Notes under the pieces: model-generated
What the model was told of the DNA's origin: nothing
Database searches by the model: none
Seen by the model: only the letters and a program-made list of their open reading frames with translations
DNA from: MED-G20 sp038108155
GTDB taxonomy: Bacteria > Bacteroidota > Bacteroidia > Flavobacteriales_D > Parvicellaceae
Assembly (NCBI GenBank): GCA_038108155.1
Contig: JAYNHP010000007.1
Coordinates: 1 to 64,000 of the forward strand
Direction: 5' to 3'
DNA length: 64,000 nucleotides
Shown here: positions 9,058 through 17,935 of the stretch, one piece after another
Numbering within the stretch: the stretch's first letter is position 1
Layout of the letters: each line of letters opens with the position of its first letter
Made by a program: the position numbers and the translations under genes

Positions 9058-11152
9058 TTCCCTCCAATTTAAATAAAAAGGCGTAATCTAAAGCTATTTC
9101 CTTTAGATACTCAAACCTTCCGCTAGAGCCACCATGTCCAGCTTTCATATTGGTTTTTAAAATCAGAAGGTTATCATCGGTTTTTAGTTCTCTTAATTTA
9201 GCCACCCATTTTGCAGGCTCCCAATACTGAACTTGAGAATCGTGCAGTCCAGTTGTTACCAGAAGATTGGGATAATTCATTTTCTGAATATTGTCGTAAG
9301 GTGAGTAACTTAACATATAATTATAATATTCTAGTTCGTTAGGGTTTCCCCATTCGTCATACTCCCCTGTAGTCAAAGGTATAGACTCGTCTAACATTGT
9401 CGTTACCACGTCTACAAATGGAACATGGGCAATAACGCCATTAAATAAAGTTGGTGCCATATTGATAACCGCTCCCATCAATAAACCTCCAGCACTTCCA
9501 CCAGCTGCATATAAGTTTTCAGAACTACAAAAATTATTTTCTATCAAATGCTTGCCACAGTCAATAAAATCATAAAATGTATTTTTCTTTTTTAATAACT
9601 TTCCATTTTCGTACCACATTCTTCCCAAGTCTTCTCCACCTCTAATGTGTGCTATAACAAAAATAAATCCTCGATCTAGTAAGGTTAGTCTATTCGAGCT
9701 GAATGTAGGGTCTATACTATATCCATAGGAGCCGTAAGCATATAATAGTGTAGGGTTTTTACCATCTTTTTGCATCCCTTTTTTATAAACCATGGACATT
9801 GGAATCTTTGTTCCATCTCTTCCCTCCGCCCAAACTCTTTCAGAAGCATAGTTGTCTTTGTTATATCCTCCTAAAACCTCTTTTTCTTTTAATATTTTAC
9901 TTTCTTTTGTTTCCATATTGTACTCAAACATAGTTCCTGGATTTACCATAGAATTATATGAATACCTTAAAACAGATGTATTCATTATTAAATTTGAATT
10001 TGTTCCAACAACATAAGTAGGCTCATTAAATGGAATATAGTGCATTGAATCGTTTTTAAAATTCATTACACACAATTGAAGAAGACCTTGTTTTCTTTCT
10101 GAAACCACTAGGAATTGGTCAAATACATCCAATCCTTCAATTAATACATCTTCTCTTCCAGAAATAAATTCTTTCCAATTTTCTTTTCCTGTACTGTCTT
10201 TACTACATGTTTCAATGCTAAAATTGTGGTGATTTTTATTAGTTAGTATGTAAAATTTATCTTGGTGATGGTAAATATTATACTCCAGTCCCCTTTCTCT
10301 TTTTTGGAAAATTTTAGGTTTTTTTAGCGGTTCATTAGCAGGAATAAGCCTATATTCATCACTCAATGTGCTAGAAGAGTTTATAACGATATATTCCATG
10401 GATTTAGACTTGTAGGCATAACAAGAAAATGTGTCGTCTTCTTCTTCAAATATTAAAATATCTTCAGATTGATCTGTTCCCAATTTATGGGCATATATTT
10501 GAAATGATCTAAGTGTGGTAGGGTCCTTTTTACCGTAGAAAATAGTTTGATTATCATTGGCAAATACAATAGAACCAGTAGTATTTTCTAAAGTTTCGGG
10601 ATACAATTCATTTGAAATTAAATTCTTAATTTTTATTTGGTAAATTCTTCTCGAAAGTGTGTCTATACTGTAGGCCATAATATTATTGTCAATGGAAACA
10701 TCATAATCTCCAATATTGAAAAATTCATAGTCTTTGGACATTTGCTGGCCATCCAAAATAATTTCTTCTTTTTCAGAATTTTCTTTTCTTCTTAAATATA
10801 GCGGATGCTCATAACCTTTTTCATATTTACTCCAATAGTAATAACCGTTAAATAAATAAGGAACACTCTGGTCTTCTTCTTTAATTCTTGATTTTAATTC
10901 GTTAAAAAGAGTCTTTTGAAAATCTTCAGTATTTTTCATCTGAGAATCTGTATAATCATTCTCTTGGTTTAAATAATCTATTACATCTGGATTCTCGCGA
11001 TTGTTTAACCAATAATAATTGTCCGTTCTTTCTTGGTCATGAATGGACATAACTTTAGGCTCTTTCTTGCAAATAGGTGAGTTGTTTTTCATTTTCATTT
11101 TTGATTCACAGTTGGCAAAAGTAATTAAAACAATGAAGTAGTATATTCTCAT
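9047..11152 (-). CDS. S9 family prolyl oligopeptidase (oligopeptidase B-like)
   Basis: A serine peptidase of the prolyl-oligopeptidase/oligopeptidase B type that cuts short peptides. It has 701 residues: an N-terminal hydrophobic start, a beta-propeller (about 80-420) and an alpha/beta-hydrolase domain. The triad is visible as GGSAGG (Ser), DSQVQYWEP (Asp) and KAGHGGSSGRF (His). A YGSYG oxyanion motif precedes it. The N-terminus MRIYYFIVLITFANC resembles a lipoprotein or secretion signal, although the residues before the Cys are not an ideal lipobox. It is the last gene of the mevalonate operon, 6 nt after the UbiA gene. Confidence 0.92.
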   Translation of the reverse strand: MRIYYFIVLITFANCESKMKMKNNSPICKKEPKVMSIHDQERTDNYYWLNNRENPDVIDYLNQENDYTDSQMKNTEDFQKTLFNELKSRIKEEDQSVPYLFNGYYYWSKYEKGYEHPLYLRRKENSEKEEIILDGQQMSKDYEFFNIGDYDVSIDNNIMAYSIDTLSRRIYQIKIKNLISNELYPETLENTTGSIVFANDNQTIFYGKKDPTTLRSFQIYAHKLGTDQSEDILIFEEEDDTFSCYAYKSKSMEYIVINSSSTLSDEYRLIPANEPLKKPKIFQKRERGLEYNIYHHQDKFYILTNKNHHNFSIETCSKDSTGKENWKEFISGREDVLIEGLDVFDQFLVVSERKQGLLQLCVMNFKNDSMHYIPFNEPTYVVGTNSNLIMNTSVLRYSYNSMVNPGTMFEYNMETKESKILKEKEVLGGYNKDNYASERVWAEGRDGTKIPMSMVYKKGMQKDGKNPTLLYAYGSYGYSIDPTFSSNRLTLLDRGFIFVIAHIRGGEDLGRMWYENGKLLKKKNTFYDFIDCGKHLIENNFCSSENLYAAGGSAGGLLMGAVINMAPTLFNGVIAHVPFVDVVTTMLDESIPLTTGEYDEWGNPNELEYYNYMLSYSPYDNIQKMNYPNLLVTTGLHDSQVQYWEPAKWVAKLRELKTDDNLLILKTNMKAGHGGSSGRFEYLKEIALDYAFLFKLEGINQ

Positions 11153-11158
11153 AATTAA

Positions 11159-12058
11159 TTAGTATAAAGTAATTGAAATAATAGCTAAACCAAGTAGTAG
11201 TTTATAAATACTATTAATTTTTTCGTATTGGCTTTTATTTTTAGCAAAATGAAGTAAATAAATACTTATCGAAATAATTAAAAAAGCAATAATGAAATAG
11301 TAGGAAAAAGGTTTGTAAATGATAATCGGAAGAAGAGTTAAGATAGCAACCATAGAGCTAATCATTAGAAAAAATATGATGTATTTACAATTTTTAATTC
11401 CGAAATAAATTGGAATACTTTTTTCTCCAACAATTAAATCTCCCTTTAGTGAAATCATTTTTTTTACAATTTCTCTAGTTAAATCAATAGTGAACATATA
11501 AGTACTAAAAATTGCAAGTGTAAGATCAAATTTATTATTTAGAACACCTACACCTAAAAATAAACTTATAAGCAACAAGGAGGCGCTTATTTCACCAAGT
11601 AAGACTTTCTTTCTCAGTTTATGAGAATATATCCATAATACTGCAATTAATATAGCTGAGAAAAATAAAATTTTATTAGAAATTAAGTATGCAAGTAAAA
11701 GTCCAAAAAAATTACACAACATATAAATATTAAGACAGCTTCTTTTACTAACTAGTCTATCAAAGTAAGTTCTTTCCGGCTGGTTAATCATATCTTTTTC
11801 AAAGTCATAAAAGGCATTGATTAAGTATCCACCAACGACAATTAAGTCTATTGAGAGCACATATAAATGCAAATTTATCCCACCTGATGAAAATAAGAAA
11901 CGAATAGAATTTTCAAATATGAAAATTTGAATTGCATATAAACTTATAGTAATAAGAAATATATTGTACCATCTTGCAATTGAGAAAATTGCCAATATTT
12001 TAACGAAGGTTGAGTTGGGATTTTTAATGTTTTTATTGCTAGAATCTGTGGATAACAT
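11159..12058 (-). CDS. UbiA-type prenyltransferase (GGGP geranylgeranyltransferase-like)
   Basis: A polytopic membrane enzyme that transfers a prenyl chain to an acceptor. It has about nine hydrophobic segments over ~299 residues. The first Asp-rich motif is NAFYDFEKD near residue 85; the second is the short DLTREIVKK stretch near 195. Bacteroidota homologues beside mevalonate genes are often labelled geranylgeranylglycerol-phosphate geranylgeranyltransferase, but the acceptor cannot be read from the sequence. I chose the ATG at 12058 over a TTG one codon upstream. It overlaps mevalonate kinase by 20 nt. Confidence 0.82.
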   Translation of the reverse strand: MLSTDSSNKNIKNPNSTFVKILAIFSIARWYNIFLITISLYAIQIFIFENSIRFLFSSGGINLHLYVLSIDLIVVGGYLINAFYDFEKDMINQPERTYFDRLVSKRSCLNIYMLCNFFGLLLAYLISNKILFFSAILIAVLWIYSHKLRKKVLLGEISASLLLISLFLGVGVLNNKFDLTLAIFSTYMFTIDLTREIVKKMISLKGDLIVGEKSIPIYFGIKNCKYIIFFLMISSMVAILTLLPIIIYKPFSYYFIIAFLIISISIYLLHFAKNKSQYEKINSIYKLLLGLAIISITLY

Positions 12059-12980
12059 CAAGTTGGAAGCTACTAAGTTTATCTTGTGCCTCTTGAAAAT
12101 CCTTAGTGAACCCTAAAATATATCCACCACCACCGGAGCCACAAAGTTTTAGATAATAAGAGTTAGTATCGATTCCTTCTTTCCATAAATCTCTATACAG
12201 TTTAGGAATCATAGGTTGAAAATTTTCATATAAAACCTTAGAAAGAGATTTAACATTTTTAAGTAGTGATTTTCCTTCGTTTTTTAAGAATGCATCAATA
12301 CTTGCATCGTTGTATTTTTTAAATTTGTTTTTAAGCATTTTTCTAAACCCTTCTTCTTTACATCTTTCTAAAAAATGCTGTACAAGCGGTTGTGTATTTC
12401 CAACTTTACCTGTATTCAATAAAAATACGGCTCCCTTTCCATTGTTGGAGTCAGGAATACCTACCGTTCCTAAATCCGTTTTTGATTTGATTAAAATAGG
12501 GAGATTCAAATAACAAATTAAAGGATCTAACCCGGAGCTAGTTCCGTGGTAAAAGCTTTCTAATTTGCTAAAAATGGATTTTAGTTTTACTATAGATTCA
12601 TTTTGAATTTCTTTATTTGAATCTATTTTATTTTTATTACAATATCTATCATAAGTAGCCGCTACAATAGCTCCAGAACTCCCAATCCCAAATCCCTGAG
12701 GAATGGAAGAATCGAAATAAATATTGTTTTTTAGGTCTTTTTCAAAGGCTTTTAAATCTAAAGAACAAGGCAAAGAGTTTGAAGCTTGAAGTTCAACTAA
12801 ATTTTCATAAAAACTATATAATTGTCGATTAGATTTTATGGTCTTTGGATTGCTTTGTTTAGAAATTAAAAACTTTCCATTGTAGTCTGAATAGGGTATA
12901 GATAAACCCATTGAGTCTTCAATTATTCCATACTCACCAAAGAGAAGAATTTTGCTATAGTACAAAGAATCTTTAAGCAT
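12039..12980 (-). CDS. mevalonate kinase (GHMP family)
   Basis: This enzyme phosphorylates mevalonate to 5-phosphomevalonate. It has 313 residues from ATG 12980; a GTG three codons upstream is an alternative. GHMP motif 1 reads SKILLFGEYGI at the N-terminus. Motif 2 is PQGFGIGSSGAIVAA near residue 95, and motif 3 is KLCGSGGGGYILGF near the end. The catalytic aspartate is expected in GTSSGLDPLICY. The gene overlaps diphosphomevalonate decarboxylase at its 5' end by 8 nt and UbiA at its 3' end. This operon context supports the mevalonate kinase role over other GHMP kinases. Confidence 0.88.
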   Translation of the reverse strand: MLKDSLYYSKILLFGEYGIIEDSMGLSIPYSDYNGKFLISKQSNPKTIKSNRQLYSFYENLVELQASNSLPCSLDLKAFEKDLKNNIYFDSSIPQGFGIGSSGAIVAATYDRYCNKNKIDSNKEIQNESIVKLKSIFSKLESFYHGTSSGLDPLICYLNLPILIKSKTDLGTVGIPDSNNGKGAVFLLNTGKVGNTQPLVQHFLERCKEEGFRKMLKNKFKKYNDASIDAFLKNEGKSLLKNVKSLSKVLYENFQPMIPKLYRDLWKEGIDTNSYYLKLCGSGGGGYILGFTKDFQEAQDKLSSFQLDVIHRF

Positions 12981-14049
12981 AGCTTGCACTTATTATATTA
13001 GCCCCACAACCAACTTCATCGCGAATATACTGCTGATTTTGACAAAAAACAATTAATTCACTATCTATAAAATCAAGAACTTGTTGTTTATAAGCCAATG
13101 GATAAAGCAGATGGACATTAGCTCCAGCATCCAAAGTGAAACTCAATGGAATTTTAGAGTCGCTTCTGAAGGACCATATTTTTTCAATAGTAGATAGTGT
13201 TCCTTGCTTCATTAGTATGAAATAAGGATTTGAAGTCATCATCATTGCATGAAGAGTTAGGGCCTCACTTTCAGAAATTGAAATAAACTTCTCTAAATCC
13301 CCGTTTTTTAGAACATTGATCATACTTTCTAGATTGCTATTAGCTTGTGAAAATCTTTGTTTTGAAAAAGGATGATTATGCATTAATTCATGACCTACAG
13401 TTGAGCTGACTTTTTTAGTACCCTTATCGATTAATAAAATGGTGTCCTGGTAATTTTTAAAATTTTCGTGAAAATCGTTGAAAGCTATAGCATATTGGTC
13501 ACTACTTGCAGGAATATTTTTATGCTGCCCCCAAATAGCAGCTGGCCCATAGATCGACCTACTGGCACTTCCAGAACCTAATCTACTTAAGAAAGATGCT
13601 TTTAAATACTTGTTTTCATTAGAAATGCCAGTTATTTTTTGTTCCAGTTCAACTATAGCTAGAGCAAGTGCACTAAAGCCAGATGCAGAAGAAGCAATTC
13701 CACTACTATGCGGAAATGTATTTTCAGTATCTATTTCTAATTCATATGAAAAAATATAAGGGCACCACTCTTTAATCCTTTCTAAAAAAGATTCTATTTT
13801 AGGTACAAAAGAAGGTTTTTCCGTCCCTTCTACAGTAAAATTAAAGGCGAATTCCTTAGTTTTTTTAAAACTAATAGTGGTTTTAGTAAAACAGTTAGTT
13901 AAGGTGAAACTAATAGAAGGGTTAGTCGGGATTTGAATGGGTTTTTTCCCCCAATATTTAACAAGTGCAATATTGGAAGGGCTTTTTGCTGAAATTTTAC
14001 CTGATTCGGGAAGTGAATGAATGGGCTGGTATATAAATTGGTCTAACAT
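12973..14049 (-). CDS. mvaD: diphosphomevalonate decarboxylase
   Basis: This enzyme performs ATP-dependent decarboxylation of mevalonate diphosphate to isopentenyl diphosphate. It has 358 residues. The N-terminal signature KSPSNIALVKYWGK and PSISFTL are diagnostic. The phosphate-binding loop is SSGIASSASGFSALALA. SRLGSGSASRSIYGP follows, and the catalytic-aspartate motif is FTLDAGANVHLLYP near residue 318. Its ATG shares one base with the stop of the GYDIA kinase (TAATG). Confidence 0.95.
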   Translation of the reverse strand: MLDQFIYQPIHSLPESGKISAKSPSNIALVKYWGKKPIQIPTNPSISFTLTNCFTKTTISFKKTKEFAFNFTVEGTEKPSFVPKIESFLERIKEWCPYIFSYELEIDTENTFPHSSGIASSASGFSALALAIVELEQKITGISNENKYLKASFLSRLGSGSASRSIYGPAAIWGQHKNIPASSDQYAIAFNDFHENFKNYQDTILLIDKGTKKVSSTVGHELMHNHPFSKQRFSQANSNLESMINVLKNGDLEKFISISESEALTLHAMMMTSNPYFILMKQGTLSTIEKIWSFRSDSKIPLSFTLDAGANVHLLYPLAYKQQVLDFIDSELIVFCQNQQYIRDEVGCGANIISASYA

Positions 14050-14963
14050 TAAAAAACAGTTTTAAATGTAGATTCTTTAATTATTTCTGAATAAGATAAT
14101 ATAGTATCAAATCCTTTTTCAATAAAGTAGTTCTTATTTTTTCTTGTAGCAAGTACAAAGTCCCCGCCCCAAGCACCTAATGATTTAATAGATCCTTTAT
14201 AATCTGAAAAATATTTACTTTTTACAGTTTCACTTTGAATATATTGACCGGTAATCGCTTCATGCTCATCTAAAAGATATTCAAATTCTTCAATAGTTTT
14301 GGAATGAATTATTTCATTTGTAATACTAGATATTCTATTAATCAAACTTGGATCTTTTTTTAATTCTTTAAATCTTTTAACTTCTAAATTACTTTTTTGT
14401 TTCTTTTTTAAGAATATAAATAGTATTTCATCTTTAAAATCAGGTGAAAAGTTAATCTTCTTCACATCGGGAATATTTTTTAAAACTTGGTATGTTAAAG
14501 CACTATTACTACCAGCACAAGCAATATCATATCCACTGCCGTTTGTAGTAGAAAAATGTAATTCATACGGATTAATTTCATATAAACTAGCCAAGTTGTT
14601 TAAAATAGTAGAGCTTGACCCTAGTCCCCAATTATTTGGAAACTCTAATTTACATTCTATTTTACCCTCTAAGTTTTTAATTTTAAGTGAGTTTTTGTTA
14701 CAGTATTCTAGGATTTTTTTAATCCATTTTACGGTATTATAATTACTTGTTTTCAATACTTGAAGTGTTTTAGCTTCAAAATAAGCAGTAAACCAAATTT
14801 TATCATTCACATCTTTACTAATCCATTCTAAAGTTCCATTAGATTCTTCATTGAAAATTAAAGACTGTCCATATTTGCAAGGAAGGGCAAGTGATAAAGC
14901 GCCATCAAGAACAAGATATTCTCCTGAAATTAAAAGTTTACCGTTGGAGTGGAAAGATTTCAA
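14049..14963 (-). CDS. GYDIA family GHMP kinase, candidate phosphomevalonate kinase
   Basis: A 304-residue GHMP kinase of the Bacteroidota family named for its GYDIA motif, here in NGSGYDIACAGS near residue 143. Motif 1 is SNGKLLISGEYLVLDGA at the start and the phosphate loop is NWGLGSSSTILNN near 115. The C-terminal glycine motif is shortened to SLGAWGGDFVLA. The operon already contains mevalonate kinase and the decarboxylase, so the step left over is phosphomevalonate phosphorylation. I infer this enzyme does it; the sequence alone does not prove the substrate. Confidence 0.85.
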   Translation of the reverse strand: MKSFHSNGKLLISGEYLVLDGALSLALPCKYGQSLIFNEESNGTLEWISKDVNDKIWFTAYFEAKTLQVLKTSNYNTVKWIKKILEYCNKNSLKIKNLEGKIECKLEFPNNWGLGSSSTILNNLASLYEINPYELHFSTTNGSGYDIACAGSNSALTYQVLKNIPDVKKINFSPDFKDEILFIFLKKKQKSNLEVKRFKELKKDPSLINRISSITNEIIHSKTIEEFEYLLDEHEAITGQYIQSETVKSKYFSDYKGSIKSLGAWGGDFVLATRKNKNYFIEKGFDTILSYSEIIKESTFKTVF

Positions 14964-14975
14964 TGCAAATTTATT

Positions 14976-16304
14976 TTAGTTGGAGATATTTCTTAATTCT
15001 TTGAAATAGTTAACTACTGCACTATGTTCTACCACTTTATCTTTAAAATAATCTTTGGTTTTTTCTACTTCATTTTTGTCTGCACCAAGTTGATTTAAAA
15101 TATTTAATAAATGCATTTTCATATGTCCTTTTTGAATTCCTGTAGTTACCAATGATCTAATTGCACCAAAATTTTGAGCAAGTCCAACAGCAGCAATGAT
15201 TTCCATCAAATTTTTTGAATTTGGATTTCCTAATAATTTATAGGAAAATCGAACCATTGGATGAAGTGTGGTTAATCCCCCTACAGTACCAACTGAAATA
15301 GGAAGATCTATCCAAAATCGAAATTTACCGTCTTTAATTTCAACATTACTTAAGCTTCTGTACTGTCCGGACTTAGATGCATAAGTGTGACCACAAGCTT
15401 CAACAGCTCGAAAATCATTGCCAGTTGCTATAACCACAGCATCAATTCCATTAAATATTCCCTTATTATGTGTAGTTGCTCTGTAAGGCTCAATATTTGC
15501 TACATGAATAGCTTGTTCAAATTTCTTAGCAAATTCTTCACTTTTTATACTGGGATCATTAGATAATTCCTCAACGCCACAATTAACTTCACATCTTACG
15601 ATACACTCAGGTGTGTAATTACTTAAAATACACATTATAATAACTATTTTTTTATCCTCTTCCCTTAGATTACTGCTGCTAATCTCTCTCGTTAGAATCT
15701 TTGAAAATTTTTCAAGCAAACTATTAATGAAGTTAGCACCCATTGCATCACAAGTTTCAAATTTTGCTTGTAGTTGATAGTAATTTGGTTCTAAATCCGC
15801 TCTATTAACCAACTCGATTTCTAAAATCCCACCACCTCTTTCATTCATGTTTTTAGTAATCTGCTTGGTCTCATCAAAGAACTTTTGCTTAATTGAGTTG
15901 AAAAAGTTTTTTAAAACTTCGTATTCTCCATACCATGCGAAATGAACATGACCTATTTTGGTAGTAGAAATTACAGTAGATTTAAAACCTCCTCTTTCCA
16001 TCCAAAAAGACGCATTTTTTGAAGCTGCTGCAACCACTGAACTTTCTTCAATTGCCATTGGAACACAGTAAACCTTATCATTGATTAAAAAGTTGGGAGC
16101 TATTCCAAAAGGAATGTAAAAATTGGTAATAGTATTTTCAATAAATTCGTCATGGATTTTTTGAACTTTTGAATCTTCATGCCAATAGCTTTTAAGAAGA
16201 TTTACATATTCTTTATCATCATTTAAGTATTCTTTGGTTATCCATTCAATTTTAGCTTCTTTGGATAATTTCGAAAATCCCTTTATGATCTTATTATTCT
16301 GCAT
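14976..16304 (-). CDS. mvaA: hydroxymethylglutaryl-CoA reductase, class II (degradative-type)
   Basis: Interconverts HMG-CoA and mevalonate. Class II type by length (442 residues) and motifs. The four catalytic residues expected from the family can be placed: Glu in IEESSVVAAAS, Lys in THNKGIFNGID, Asp in ATGNDFRAVEA and His in IQKGHMKMH. It heads the six-gene minus-strand operon, and in this setting a biosynthetic role is likely despite the degradative class name. HMG-CoA synthase is not in the window. The ATG at 16304 is the only good start. Confidence 0.95.
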   Translation of the reverse strand: MQNNKIIKGFSKLSKEAKIEWITKEYLNDDKEYVNLLKSYWHEDSKVQKIHDEFIENTITNFYIPFGIAPNFLINDKVYCVPMAIEESSVVAAASKNASFWMERGGFKSTVISTTKIGHVHFAWYGEYEVLKNFFNSIKQKFFDETKQITKNMNERGGGILEIELVNRADLEPNYYQLQAKFETCDAMGANFINSLLEKFSKILTREISSSNLREEDKKIVIIMCILSNYTPECIVRCEVNCGVEELSNDPSIKSEEFAKKFEQAIHVANIEPYRATTHNKGIFNGIDAVVIATGNDFRAVEACGHTYASKSGQYRSLSNVEIKDGKFRFWIDLPISVGTVGGLTTLHPMVRFSYKLLGNPNSKNLMEIIAAVGLAQNFGAIRSLVTTGIQKGHMKMHLLNILNQLGADKNEVEKTKDYFKDKVVEHSAVVNYFKELRNISN

Positions 16305-16470
16305 GCTTTATTTTTTTCAAGTGCAAATTAAAGATTTATTAATCATATTGTTTAATAAAGGCAGATATAAATTAAACAAATGAAAAAAATTAGGATCTGA
16401 TTTTGATTTACAGTCAAATAATGATGGTATTTCAATTAAATTATTGTTTTTTTAGGTAAAATAAATTAAG

Positions 16471-17904
16471 ATGAGTAAAAAAGTAAATTTTGGTGCATTT
16501 ACCACCCTAATCTCCATTTTTTTCTTTTGGGGTTTTGTAGCAGCTAGTAACGACATATTAATTCCAGTATTTAAAAAGGCTCTGAATTTAAGTCAACTTG
16601 AATCACAATTGATATCCTTAGCATTTTATATTGCCTACACTGTTGGCTCACTGATGTATTTTGGGATTTCCTCCTTTTTAAAAAAAGATATACTTAACGT
16701 AATAGGCTACAGAAATGGACTGTCCCTTGGACTGATAATTTCAGCATTAGGAACTATTCTATTTATTCCTGCTTCTAACAATGAATCATTTCCTCTTCTA
16801 ATATCTGGTCTTTTTATAGTTGGACTGGGATTTTCTTTGCAACAAATAGCTGCCAATCCTTTGGCTATTCAAATGGGCGATCCATCTAAAGGAAATATGC
16901 GTTTAAGCTTAGCTGGAGGAATTAATAATGTAGGAACAACAATAGGTCCAGTTATTGTCTCTTTTGCTATTTTCGGGAGTCTCTCATCAGGAGAAACAGA
17001 ATTGAACTTACAAGCAGTTCAAACCCCCTATCTTTTTCTTGGTGCAGCATTTGTAATTGCCGCAGTATTTTTTAAATTCTCATCCGTTCCCGATAGGCTA
17101 AATGATGATGTTGATAACAGTTCTTCAAATGGAAATATTCTAGAAACATTAAAGTATCCTCAAGTTATTTTAGGAATGATTGCCATCTTTCTATATGTAG
17201 GTGTTGAAGTTTCTACTGCAAGTAATCTACCCGAATTTATGAAACAAGAACTAGGAACTGCCGAAAGTGGTGTTGCCCCTTTTGTCTCTCTTTTTTGGGC
17301 AAGTTTAATGATTGGAAGATGGACTTCTGCTGCAGGAGCATTTAATATTTCAAATAAACTAAAATCTTTGTTGGGTTTTGTTCTCCCTTTTGTTGCATTT
17401 GGAATTTTTCTTTTTGTTAATTGGATTGCAGGAAATGAAATGCAACAATTCTTGCCATATATTGCTTTGGTAATTTTATTAATAATTGCAGATAAATTAA
17501 GTAAAGGACACCCTGTAAATCAGATTATGATTTATTCAGGAGTAGGAATTTTAGCTACCATAGTTGGTATCTTTGCTAATGGAATTATAAGTGTATTTGC
17601 TTTTATTTCGGTAGGTTTATTTTGCAGCACTTTATGGCCTTGCATCTTTACCCTTGGGATTGCTGGTTTGAAAGAAAAAACAAATACAGCTTCAAGTTTG
17701 TTGATTATGATGATTATGGGTGGAGGATTTATTTCTACACTACAAGGTGCGCTTGCTAATAATAATTTATTAGGTATTCAGCACTCATACTGGGTTGGTG
17801 TAGCTTGTTTTGCCTATTTATTTTTCTTCGCTTGGACAGTAAATAAAAAATTAAAAAAACAAGGTGTGAATTTGACATCCAATGCCGAAGGGTTGAGTCA
17901 TTAA
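16471..17904 (+). CDS. MFS sugar transporter (fucose permease / NagP-like)
   Basis: A 477-residue inner-membrane transporter with about 12 hydrophobic segments. The start FGAFTTLISIFFFWGFVAAS with the following ND matches the FHS (fucose-galactose-glucose:H+ symporter) branch. LQQIAANPLAIQMGDP and GGINNVGTTIGPVI are further hallmarks. Related proteins in marine bacteria import N-acetylglucosamine (NagP), fucose or hexoses. It is followed 31 nt later by a GH92 mannosidase and faces GH20 and glycosylasparaginase genes. I infer that its substrate is mannose or GlcNAc released from glycoproteins. Confidence 0.87.
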   Translation: MSKKVNFGAFTTLISIFFFWGFVAASNDILIPVFKKALNLSQLESQLISLAFYIAYTVGSLMYFGISSFLKKDILNVIGYRNGLSLGLIISALGTILFIPASNNESFPLLISGLFIVGLGFSLQQIAANPLAIQMGDPSKGNMRLSLAGGINNVGTTIGPVIVSFAIFGSLSSGETELNLQAVQTPYLFLGAAFVIAAVFFKFSSVPDRLNDDVDNSSSNGNILETLKYPQVILGMIAIFLYVGVEVSTASNLPEFMKQELGTAESGVAPFVSLFWASLMIGRWTSAAGAFNISNKLKSLLGFVLPFVAFGIFLFVNWIAGNEMQQFLPYIALVILLIIADKLSKGHPVNQIMIYSGVGILATIVGIFANGIISVFAFISVGLFCSTLWPCIFTLGIAGLKEKTNTASSLLIMMIMGGGFISTLQGALANNNLLGIQHSYWVGVACFAYLFFFAWTVNKKLKKQGVNLTSNAEGLSH

Positions 17905-17935
17905 TCCAACAGTAAACTATTATGTATTTAGTAAA

